Shown: positions 54,742 through 62,622 of the stretch, one piece after another
Layout of the letters: each line of letters starts with the position of its first letter
Position numbering within the stretch: the stretch's first letter is position 1
Assembly (NCBI RefSeq): GCF_007004765.1
Contig: NZ_VIKR01000001.1
Location: 1,426,001 to 1,490,000, forward strand
DNA: 64,000 nt
Reading direction: 5' to 3'
Source: Aliikangiella marina
Lineage (GTDB): Bacteria > Pseudomonadota > Gammaproteobacteria > Enterobacterales > Kangiellaceae
Notes under the pieces: model-generated
Database searches by the model: none
Told to the model about the DNA's origin: nothing
Seen by the model: the letters and a program-made list of their open reading frames with translations, nothing else
Program-made: the position numbers and the translations under genes

Positions 54742-56103
54742 TTGAATAACAGTAGTATAAACCTATTGCTAGTTGAAGATGAAGCAGAACAAAGACTGTT
54801 AATTCGAACCGCTTTAGAGTCGGTAGGCTATCAAGTTGACGATGTTGATTCAGCTGAAGCAGCGCAAAAACAACTCGCTCAAAATAACTACAACATCATC
54901 GTTTCTGACTGGAAATTACCAGGTTTATCCGGCGAAGATTTACTTGAATATGTTAAACAACACTCGCCACAGAGTGGTTTTATTTTGATCACCGCGCATA
55001 GCGATGCTTCACATGCGATAGGAATAATTCGTGCGGGAGCGGATGACTACCTCGCCAAGCCATTTGAAAAGCAAAGTTTACTCTTTGCAATCAATAAACT
55101 GCTGTACACGCAATCGATTGAAGCTGAAAATAATCTACTAAAGAACGAGACAAAACATCGCCAGAAGCTCTTGGAAATGATCGGCCATTCGGCAGCGATG
55201 AATAAGCTATATCAGCGTATAGAAAAAGCGGCTCCAACGTCGGCCACTGTAATGATTACTGGAGAAAGTGGAACCGGTAAAGAACTCGCCGCGAGAGCTA
55301 TTCATCAGCTGTCTAACAGAAAAGATGGTGTATTTCTCCCCGTCAATTGCGCAGCTATCCCGGAGAGTCTTGCCGAAGCAGAATTATTTGGCGCAGAAAA
55401 AGGTGCGTATACGGGTTCTAGTAAAACAAGAATAGGAAAATTTGAAGCTGCTAATCATGGTACAATTTTTCTCGATGAAATTGGCGAGTTACCATTAATC
55501 CTACAAAGTAAACTACTCCGCTTTTTGCAGGAAGGAACAATTACTAGAGTTGGCTCTAACGACGAGATCAAATTAAATGTTCGAGTGGTCACGGCAACCA
55601 ATCGCGATCTCGAAGAAGAGGTGGCGAAGCAAGCTTTTCGTGAAGATCTTTACTATCGACTCAATGTAATTCCGGTAACTATCCCACCACTAAGACATCG
55701 ACAAGATGATTTAGTCCCGCTCATCAATCACTTTATTGAACTGTTTTCTCAACAACACAATGTAACGCCTAAAAAACTTTCCGCGGCAGCTTTCAAAGCC
55801 CTATTGGCCTATGCTTGGCCAGGGAATGTTAGGCAACTTAGAAATGTTATCGAAAGATTAGTGTTACTCTCAATGGATACTGTGATTCAGCTGCAAGATG
55901 TTGAAGACTTAGAACTAAATTCACCTAAAGATATCGATACGTTTTCCCTGCCTGCAAACGGTATCGATTGGGAAAGTCATGAGAAAGATTGTTTGTTACA
56001 AGCGTTAAGTCATTGTAATAATAACCGGACACAAGCAGCTAAACTTTTAAACCTCGGATATAAAGCCTTTCTCTACCGCTTGGAGAAACATGGAATTAAA
56101 TAA
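54742..56103 (+). CDS. Sigma-54-dependent response regulator (NtrC family)
   Basis: A 453-residue regulator: receiver domain with D56 in VSDWKLPG and K107 in LAKPF; AAA+ domain with GESGTGKE (174-181), the sigma-54 contact loop GAYTGS (221-226, usually GAFTGA) and Walker B TIFLDE; and a C-terminal Fis-type helix-turn-helix NRTQAAKLLNLGYKAFLYRL. The start is a TTG with AGGATA upstream; no in-frame ATG precedes the receiver. It forms one operon with the kinase. The only plausible sigma-54 target in the window is the gene right after it. Confidence 0.92.
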   Translation: MNNSSINLLLVEDEAEQRLLIRTALESVGYQVDDVDSAEAAQKQLAQNNYNIIVSDWKLPGLSGEDLLEYVKQHSPQSGFILITAHSDASHAIGIIRAGADDYLAKPFEKQSLLFAINKLLYTQSIEAENNLLKNETKHRQKLLEMIGHSAAMNKLYQRIEKAAPTSATVMITGESGTGKELAARAIHQLSNRKDGVFLPVNCAAIPESLAEAELFGAEKGAYTGSSKTRIGKFEAANHGTIFLDEIGELPLILQSKLLRFLQEGTITRVGSNDEIKLNVRVVTATNRDLEEEVAKQAFREDLYYRLNVIPVTIPPLRHRQDDLVPLINHFIELFSQQHNVTPKKLSAAAFKALLAYAWPGNVRQLRNVIERLVLLSMDTVIQLQDVEDLELNSPKDIDTFSLPANGIDWESHEKDCLLQALSHCNNNRTQAAKLLNLGYKAFLYRLEKHGIK

Positions 56104-56121
56104 TTGCCGAAATCAGTACCC

Positions 56122-56141
56122 ATTTCCCCATATGAGGAAAT
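56122..56141 (+). promoter_or_regulatory. Palindrome, probable binding site of the sigma-54 regulator
   Basis: ATTTCCCCATATGAGGAAAT matches its own reverse complement at 18 of 20 positions. It is centred about 70-80 bases upstream of the sigma-54 -24 element of the secreted-protein gene, the typical distance for an NtrC-type enhancer site. Confidence 0.6.
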
Positions 56142-56199
56142 TACCTGTGATGCGGCAGGCTAAATTACCCGATATACAAGGATTCACCAATTAAAAATG

Positions 56200-56215
56200 T
56201 GGCACGATAATTGAT
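56200..56215 (+). promoter_or_regulatory. Sigma-54 (-24/-12) promoter
   Basis: TGGCACG-ATAA-TTGAT fits the sigma-54 consensus TGGCACG-N4-TTGCW with a single mismatch, at perfect spacing. The start site would be near 56225-56228, leaving a leader of about 45 bases before the ATG of the secreted protein. Confidence 0.75.
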
Positions 56216-56272
56216 AACTTTATATTGAAACCGTTAATCAATATATTTCAATCATATTTTAGGAGCTTTTCA

Positions 56273-56920
56273 ATGATGAAAAAATTAAAAGACACCCTCT
56301 TTGCATTTGCAGTTGGTACCTTTGCAATGTCGAGTTTGGTTATCAGCGCATCCGATCAAGAACCAAAGATGGTGATGATTCAAGTGAATAAATCAAACGA
56401 CGAAAATGCAGTAGTCGACTTAGAAATCGACGGTAACGTCGAAGCGTTTGATTTACCGGAATTGCAAGTTGGAGAGTCTAAATCTATCACGACTCAATCC
56501 GGGAATAATGTTTTGGTCACCAAGACGGAAGAAGGTTTAACCGTTGATGTCGATGGCAAGACGATTAAACTCCCCTCCTTTAGCGGTAATCTTGGTGCTA
56601 GAATTCATGGCTCATCGGCAATCCATCAAATCCACAAAGATACTGTGCAAATTTCTGGCGTTAAGTTAGATGAGACTCAAAAACAAATTATCAAAGACGC
56701 TTTTAAAGCTGCCGGTATTGAGAAAGAACTCTCATTTAATGAACATAGTATCCAATTGGTCAACGTTACTGATGGCTTTCAATTTGTGACTGGTGACAAA
56801 GAATTTGAATGGCATTCAAATGGCGATTCGAATATAGAAGTGATTGTAGAAGGCGATGGAAGCGAAAACGTTGAAAAAATCATAAAAAAGCATATTAAAG
56901 TTAAGAAAAAAGAAGACTAG
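56273..56920 (+). CDS. Secreted protein of unknown function, probable sigma-54 target
   Basis: A 215-residue protein with a signal peptide (MMKKLKDTLFAFAVGTFAMSS, cleavage probably near ISA-SDQ). The mature part is acidic and beta-rich in its first half (VVDLEIDGNVEAFDLPELQV) and ends in a lysine-rich tail (IKKHIKVKKKED). I do not recognise the family. I choose the ATG with AGGAG seven bases upstream; the frame extends 16 codons further but those lie inside the predicted leader. A terminator follows, so it is a single-gene unit driven by the sigma-54-like promoter. Confidence 0.8.
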   Translation: MMKKLKDTLFAFAVGTFAMSSLVISASDQEPKMVMIQVNKSNDENAVVDLEIDGNVEAFDLPELQVGESKSITTQSGNNVLVTKTEEGLTVDVDGKTIKLPSFSGNLGARIHGSSAIHQIHKDTVQISGVKLDETQKQIIKDAFKAAGIEKELSFNEHSIQLVNVTDGFQFVTGDKEFEWHSNGDSNIEVIVEGDGSENVEKIIKKHIKVKKKED

Positions 56921-56946
56921 TCAGTGCTTTTATAGTTAGCAATACA

Positions 56947-56974
56947 AAGCCCGAGATTCTCGGGCTTTTTTTTT
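56947..56974 (+). terminator. Rho-independent terminator, probably bidirectional
   Basis: AGCCCGAG and CTCGGGCT form the stem; nine Ts follow on the plus strand and a weaker T-run exists on the minus strand. It closes the secreted-protein gene and probably also the convergent ggt transcript. Confidence 0.88.
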
Positions 56975-56997
56975 ATATTTTTATTGGATGCTTAACT

Positions 56998-58749
56998 TTA
57001 TTTCTCTTCGACTTTATTGGTTCCTTTAGCCGAAGCTCCAGGACGTCTAGTATCGGCGAAGCCCATAAATACACCACCCTGAAACTCAATTGAATGTGAG
57101 CTTCCCCAAGGTCTTCTGAACTGGACATTATGCCCCATCTCTTGCAGTAACTTTGCGCTATCTTTTGGAAAGCCTTTTTCGACCGAGAGTCTATCAGGAT
57201 ACCACTGGTGATGAATTCGCGGTTGAATAGTCGCTTCGGCAATATTCATATCAAAAACCATTCGATTAATTAAAAAGTTAAAAACAATCGATATAATTCG
57301 GCTACCCCCAGGACTACCAGTCGCCAGCCAAGGCTCATCGTTTTTCAAAACAACAACCGGCGTCATCGAGCTCAAAGGTCTTTTCTCTGGCGCTATAGCA
57401 TTAGCGTCCCCGCCTAAGAGCCCATAACCATTTGGCGTACCAGGCTTAGCAGAGAAGTCATCCATTTCGTTATTTAACAGCATACCGACTGACGGAATAC
57501 TTTTACCATTTCCAAAACTAAAATTTAAGGTATAGGTGTTGGAAACGATGTTGCCATCTTTGTCCATTACCGAGAAATGCGTAGTTTGTGGGCTTTCCGT
57601 ATCAAGATATTGACCGGGCTTAATCGTATCGGTCGGAATCACCTTATCGAGCGAGATTTGTTTTGCAATTGAATCCGCATACTTTGGGTCGATGAGTTTT
57701 TTAACGGGTACTTTAACAAAATCCGGATCGCCTAAATACTCGCTTCTATCTGCATAGGCATGCTTCATCGCTTCAGTTTTGATATGCGTTGTGAAGGCAC
57801 TATTCGGTCCCGCCTTATCAATCGGAAAATTTTGCATTATATTAAGCAATTGAATTAAATGTACTCCACCTGAACTCGGTGGAGGCATTGAGAATACTTC
57901 GTAATCACCGTATTGCGTTGAGACTGGCTCTCGCCACACGGCGCGATAACTGTTTAGATCATCCAACGTTATCAGACCATTGTTCGCTTTAAAGTAATCA
58001 GCAATACGTCGCGCAGTAATGCCTTCATAAAAATCGCGTCCCTTAGTTTCTGCAATAAGTTTTAACGTTTCGGCTAAACGCGGTTGTTGAAACTCATCAC
58101 CAATCTTCCAGTTACTGCCATCAGCTTTGGTAAAAATTGCCTTACTGGCAGGATCGCGCGATAGATATTTTTTTCGAGCATTAAAGGATTGCGACATCGC
58201 TAAAGTCATTTGAGTTGATTGTGCTAGTTTAATGGCGGGCTCAACTAACTTGGCGAAAGGTAACTTCCCATATTTGTTATGTGCCTCAACCATACCCGCG
58301 ACAGTACCGGGAACACCGGTGGAGAATATCGAGTAACGAGCTTTGCGATTATCAACATTGAGTGACTCGTCAAGAAACAAGTCTCTGTAGGCCGCCTTAG
58401 GTGCCTTTTCACGATAATCTAATGCCGACACTTCCTTTTTTTGATTATCGTAAATCATCATAAATCCACCACCGCCGATATTTCCCGCTCTCGGCAGTGT
58501 TACCGCTAAAGCAAAAGAAACAGCAATTGCAGCATCTACGGCATTACCCCCTTGCTCCAAAATTTTAACACCAACTTCCGTCGCTCTTGATTCTTGTGAT
58601 ACAACCATCCCTGCGGTAGCCACCTCAGGAAACATGACAGAGTTAAACTCCAAAAGCGGAAGTTCCTGAGCGTCAGTAGACGAATTTATCAATAGCCCCA
58701 ATGATAGAAAGCTTGAAGTAAAAAGTTTTACAAGACGGATTTTAATCAT
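56998..58749 (-). CDS. ggt: Gamma-glutamyltransferase
   Basis: A 583-residue periplasmic N-terminal nucleophile hydrolase that cleaves gamma-glutamyl bonds in glutathione. It has a signal peptide (about 1-28). The proenzyme is cut before the catalytic threonine in PQTTHFSVMDKDGN (near residue 388; T391 in E. coli). RAGNIGGGGFMMIY and PLSSMTPVVVL are other conserved blocks. The gene starts 18 bases after the propeller sensor gene on the same strand. Confidence 0.95.
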   Translation of the reverse strand: MIKIRLVKLFTSSFLSLGLLINSSTDAQELPLLEFNSVMFPEVATAGMVVSQESRATEVGVKILEQGGNAVDAAIAVSFALAVTLPRAGNIGGGGFMMIYDNQKKEVSALDYREKAPKAAYRDLFLDESLNVDNRKARYSIFSTGVPGTVAGMVEAHNKYGKLPFAKLVEPAIKLAQSTQMTLAMSQSFNARKKYLSRDPASKAIFTKADGSNWKIGDEFQQPRLAETLKLIAETKGRDFYEGITARRIADYFKANNGLITLDDLNSYRAVWREPVSTQYGDYEVFSMPPPSSGGVHLIQLLNIMQNFPIDKAGPNSAFTTHIKTEAMKHAYADRSEYLGDPDFVKVPVKKLIDPKYADSIAKQISLDKVIPTDTIKPGQYLDTESPQTTHFSVMDKDGNIVSNTYTLNFSFGNGKSIPSVGMLLNNEMDDFSAKPGTPNGYGLLGGDANAIAPEKRPLSSMTPVVVLKNDEPWLATGSPGGSRIISIVFNFLINRMVFDMNIAEATIQPRIHHQWYPDRLSVEKGFPKDSAKLLQEMGHNVQFRRPWGSSHSIEFQGGVFMGFADTRRPGASAKGTNKVEEK

Positions 58750-58767
58750 AAATTAACTCGATTGATT

Positions 58768-61700
58768 TTAAACAAAGTGGCCGGTAAGCCAATTTCCCTC
58801 GATAACTAACACTAGGTCTGAATTTGCCTTTAAATTCTTAAACTCTTCTAAACGTCGATTGACATCTATTCTCAATACGCCTGACTTATCACGAGGATTT
58901 TGTTTTTTATGAAATGCGATCAGCAACTCACTGAGCGTCACTAGCAAATCTGCCTCATCTAAAATCTGCGGTAGTAGATCTAAATATGATAGGCCGATAT
59001 TACTACCCACTGTTATGTCGTTAGCGACAACATATTTACTATGTACAATCCGGTTCCGGGCCTGGATCAGCCTAGTTGCTAAACTCTTATCTTTATAACT
59101 ATTTGCTAAGATTAGAAACGCATCATCAGCGACCGAACAGAAATAAGTATCGGATGAAAATTGTCTTTTCAACTCCGTCGCAATCTGATTGGTGACTTCT
59201 GCTGCAGCGACATTACCAAATTTTCGTTTAATTTCATTTAAATCCGAAATATGGATCATAGCGAGTAAACTAAACTCTTTCTCTTCTTCTTTGAAACGTT
59301 TTTCAGCTAATAGATGTTTGATATTTTGAAAGCGATAGAAACCACTGACAGAATCTCTGAATTGGTAGCTATCAACCACTTGAGACGCTTCATTAAGCTT
59401 ATCTGTGATTAAGGTGAGTTCATTTGCTTTTGCTTCAAGTTCGTATTTTAATTCTTCATTTTGCTTTTTAACTTCTTTCAGTCGAACACTTTCTATTTTT
59501 ACCCGGTTTTCGGCCTTGGCAACTCTAGCTCGATAACTACGATTAAAGATATAGGCCAATAGTAATAGTAAACTAACGGAAATGCCCGAAGAAAAATAGA
59601 AAATATCTTCACTTTCCCATAAGCTAGAGGTCACGATCAGATCGATTCGCAAGTTATTTTTTGACCAAGGTTCATTCCCAATTCGAGACTGAATATCGAT
59701 GATATATTTACCTTCGTTTAAACCGGCGAGAATAAAAGTCCTATCTTTATCTAAAAACACCCAGTCTTCGTCGAGTCCTAACAGCCGATAACGATAAGAC
59801 TGGGTACCAAGCTTTCGATAAAATAAATCGGTCACTGATATTTTGAGTGTCGATTCTACTTTCTGCTTTTCAATAAGCGGCGTGCTTGTTTGATTGAGTG
59901 GATAAACATCTAATTGGCGATCACCAATTTTAACTTCACTGAGTAATAGCTTTCGCTTGGCCGGCTCATCAAGAAGAAGTCGGCTATCAACAACAGTGAC
60001 ACCATTAATCGAACCAAAGTAAAGCAGGCCATCACCATCTGCAAAATAGGCAGCAGTGTTAAATTCATCACTCGACAAGCCATCGCGGCGACGGAAAGAC
60101 TGCATACTCTCTGCTTGCCCGGAAAATCTTACTAACCCTAAGTTTGTCGACAACCAAAGCTGTTTAAAGTTATCTTCAAGAATCCCATAAATAGTATTAT
60201 TGGGTAATCCTTGCTCTTTGGTGATTCTCTCAAAATAGACTTCATCATCATCGGTTCGATTGACTTTATTTAATCCGTTGGCAGTACCAACCCACAAAAT
60301 GCCTCGGCTATCTTCAAATAGCACTTGCACATCATCGTGAGAAAGTGACTGCTCATTACCTTTATGGTATTCAAAATGTCGCCAATCTTCTGTTTGTTTT
60401 GAATACCTCAACAAACCGCTGACGCCGCCAAACCACATATTTCCGTCACGAGTTTCAATGATGGTGCTAATTCGACTACTTCTATCGCGAAAACTATAAG
60501 GAACCTCTTGTTGGATATTGAGCAAACTGACTGTAATGACACTCTCCTCTACCAAATACTCTTCCACTTGGAAAAGTCCGTCACGGGTTGCGAGCCAAAT
60601 GACGCCAGAATGGTCTTCATAGATCTGAAAAACAAAAGGGATAAACTCCACGGTCTCCCCTTGCAGTTTCACTTCGGCTTTTAAAAATTTTTGCGAATTA
60701 AGATCGATAACAAAGATACCTTCAAAAGTACCGACCCATAGTCGATTATTGATATCTACCATCAACGAATAAGGATATTCGAAACTATCGCTAACCGCGC
60801 TCGCTTCAGTGAAAAACGGTCGCGAGACTTCGCCCGTCATCAAATCGAGCTTAACAACGCCACCAGGATAAGTTGCTAACCAAAGATTTTCATCTTTGTC
60901 TTTCACAATACTATGAACAGTATTGGATGAGCCAAATTGAGCGACATTAGACTCAGACAGTAGCGACTTAAACCCTGATTGCTGCGGATCTAAAATATTA
61001 ACACCGGCCGCGTAGGTACCAATCCAAATGAGGCCATCCCGATCGACATAGACCGACATGATATCATTTGCCGTTAAGCCTTCCCTCTCCGAAGCCGAGT
61101 AGTTATATCGTTGGAACCGATCTTCAGAATACCAATAAACGTTAAGGCCATCTGCAGTGCCGATCCAAAGGTTATTCTGCTCATCAAAATCCATCCACTG
61201 AATCCAATTAGACGACAAGGTGTCGGGATCGTCTTGCACTGAACGAAATCTCTCTAACGTTTTATCAACTAAATCATATCTGATGAGACCGTTATTAGTG
61301 CCGATCCAAAGGCTTCCTCTTTTAAATATAATGCGGCGAACTCTTTTATCAGCCAGCCAAAATCCCAGCTCTCCATCACAAAGCGAAACAATTTGCCCCG
61401 GCTCTTCGCTGACTTCAAAAATGCACGACTCAGTCGCCACCCAAAGACGATTCTCAAAACTTTCAATGGCGACAATTTCTTCGTCAATTACTTGGCCAGC
61501 TTCGTCAGTAAACGGGCCCACTTGCTGAGTTTGTGTATTTAATAAATACAAGCCATTCTCAGAGCCGATAAATAGATTTCCAGATTGCGGAATGCCAAAT
61601 GAGAGAATTGCGGTTTGAAGGTCGCCTTGGGGATCTTCTATTCGGGTAAATTTTTGAGTCGTCTTGTCAAAGAAACTCACACCATTTTGGGTACCTACCC

Positions 61701-62019
61701 ACAGCCCCTTACCTGGCGCTTCAATAATCTGATGGATATAACTGTCGTGGATTGAATCTGGATTATTATGTTCTTGTTGAAATACGCGAAAATCATAGCC
61801 ATCAAAACGATTTAACCCATCCTCAGTGGCAATCCAAATATAACCGTCTTGGTCTTGGATAATTCTAGTGACAACGCTTTGCGAGAGACCTTCCTCTAGC
61901 GATAAAGATTGCACTCTAAACGCTTCTTGAAAACGGTGGTCATAAATGTTGGCAAACACAAAGCGAGTTTGCGTCAATATCAATACACTAACACTGATAG
62001 CCAACAATCTAAGTAACAT
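58768..62019 (-). CDS. Propeller-type sensor protein with degenerate GGDEF domain
   Basis: A 1083-residue membrane protein. After a signal peptide (about 1-24) come many two-component-regulator propeller repeats (for example GYIWIATEDGLNRFDGYDF and GLWVGTQNGV) forming two beta-propellers, then a Y_Y_Y domain near 710-790, a membrane helix near 800-825, a coiled coil and a GGDEF-like domain. Usual family members end in active diguanylate cyclase. Here the signature GGDEF is replaced by VADDA (about 963-967) and the opening DxLTGLxNR by DSVSGFYRFQ, so cyclase activity is unlikely. It may act as a binding or scaffold sensor. Confidence 0.88.
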   Translation of the reverse strand: MLLRLLAISVSVLILTQTRFVFANIYDHRFQEAFRVQSLSLEEGLSQSVVTRIIQDQDGYIWIATEDGLNRFDGYDFRVFQQEHNNPDSIHDSYIHQIIEAPGKGLWVGTQNGVSFFDKTTQKFTRIEDPQGDLQTAILSFGIPQSGNLFIGSENGLYLLNTQTQQVGPFTDEAGQVIDEEIVAIESFENRLWVATESCIFEVSEEPGQIVSLCDGELGFWLADKRVRRIIFKRGSLWIGTNNGLIRYDLVDKTLERFRSVQDDPDTLSSNWIQWMDFDEQNNLWIGTADGLNVYWYSEDRFQRYNYSASEREGLTANDIMSVYVDRDGLIWIGTYAAGVNILDPQQSGFKSLLSESNVAQFGSSNTVHSIVKDKDENLWLATYPGGVVKLDLMTGEVSRPFFTEASAVSDSFEYPYSLMVDINNRLWVGTFEGIFVIDLNSQKFLKAEVKLQGETVEFIPFVFQIYEDHSGVIWLATRDGLFQVEEYLVEESVITVSLLNIQQEVPYSFRDRSSRISTIIETRDGNMWFGGVSGLLRYSKQTEDWRHFEYHKGNEQSLSHDDVQVLFEDSRGILWVGTANGLNKVNRTDDDEVYFERITKEQGLPNNTIYGILEDNFKQLWLSTNLGLVRFSGQAESMQSFRRRDGLSSDEFNTAAYFADGDGLLYFGSINGVTVVDSRLLLDEPAKRKLLLSEVKIGDRQLDVYPLNQTSTPLIEKQKVESTLKISVTDLFYRKLGTQSYRYRLLGLDEDWVFLDKDRTFILAGLNEGKYIIDIQSRIGNEPWSKNNLRIDLIVTSSLWESEDIFYFSSGISVSLLLLLAYIFNRSYRARVAKAENRVKIESVRLKEVKKQNEELKYELEAKANELTLITDKLNEASQVVDSYQFRDSVSGFYRFQNIKHLLAEKRFKEEEKEFSLLAMIHISDLNEIKRKFGNVAAAEVTNQIATELKRQFSSDTYFCSVADDAFLILANSYKDKSLATRLIQARNRIVHSKYVVANDITVGSNIGLSYLDLLPQILDEADLLVTLSELLIAFHKKQNPRDKSGVLRIDVNRRLEEFKNLKANSDLVLVIEGNWLTGHFV

Positions 62020-62064
62020 TAGGTCCCTAATCGATTTGTGATATTTAGCTGAGTTAATTAATTT

Positions 62065-62622
62065 TTATCGAGTGAACTTTATCTTGCTAAATAACTCTGG
62101 TTTAAATCCTTTAATATCTTTATAAAATTCCTCAAGCTTTTTCGCATCTTCGTCAAGGTCCCCACAAGGTTGAATTAATGGACCAAAGCCGATGTGTTTT
62201 TTCTCTGCATCTAAAAAGGCGAGCTGAATCGGTACTTTCGCCTTCACCGCAATATAATAAAAGCCTGACTTCCAGTGGTCCTTATAACTGCGAGTACCCT
62301 CCGGCGCTAATGCAAATATGAACTCATCACTGGTTTCAAAAATTTCTACGATTGCGTCAACAAGATTTTTCGAACTGTTTCGGTTTACCGGTCGACCACC
62401 AATTTTTCTTAAAAACCATCCAACTGGACCGACAAAAATCGTATGTTTACCAATGAAATTAACCTGTAGCTTTAATGACCACTTTAGCGTAAGAAAAATA
62501 AAGAAATCCCAATTAGAAGTATGTGGTGCTGCGATGATTACATACTTCTTGAGATTCGGTTGTTCGCCAATAACAGTCCATCCGCGCCATTTTAGGATCT
62601 TACTACAAATCCATGATAGCAC
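62065..62622 (-). CDS. PlsC-like 1-acylglycerol-3-phosphate acyltransferase family protein
   Basis: A 185-residue acyltransferase domain. The catalytic His-x4-Asp is APHTSNWDFFIF (about 32-43), and the substrate-binding block is FALAPEGTRSYKDHWKSGF. It lacks the long hydrophobic N-terminus of classical PlsC and resembles the small acyltransferase relatives in marine proteobacteria. The start is a GTG that overlaps the purF stop by one base (TAGTG), so it is coupled to purF. The substrate is unknown. Confidence 0.85.
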   Translation of the reverse strand: MLSWICSKILKWRGWTVIGEQPNLKKYVIIAAPHTSNWDFFIFLTLKWSLKLQVNFIGKHTIFVGPVGWFLRKIGGRPVNRNSSKNLVDAIVEIFETSDEFIFALAPEGTRSYKDHWKSGFYYIAVKAKVPIQLAFLDAEKKHIGFGPLIQPCGDLDEDAKKLEEFYKDIKGFKPELFSKIKFTR

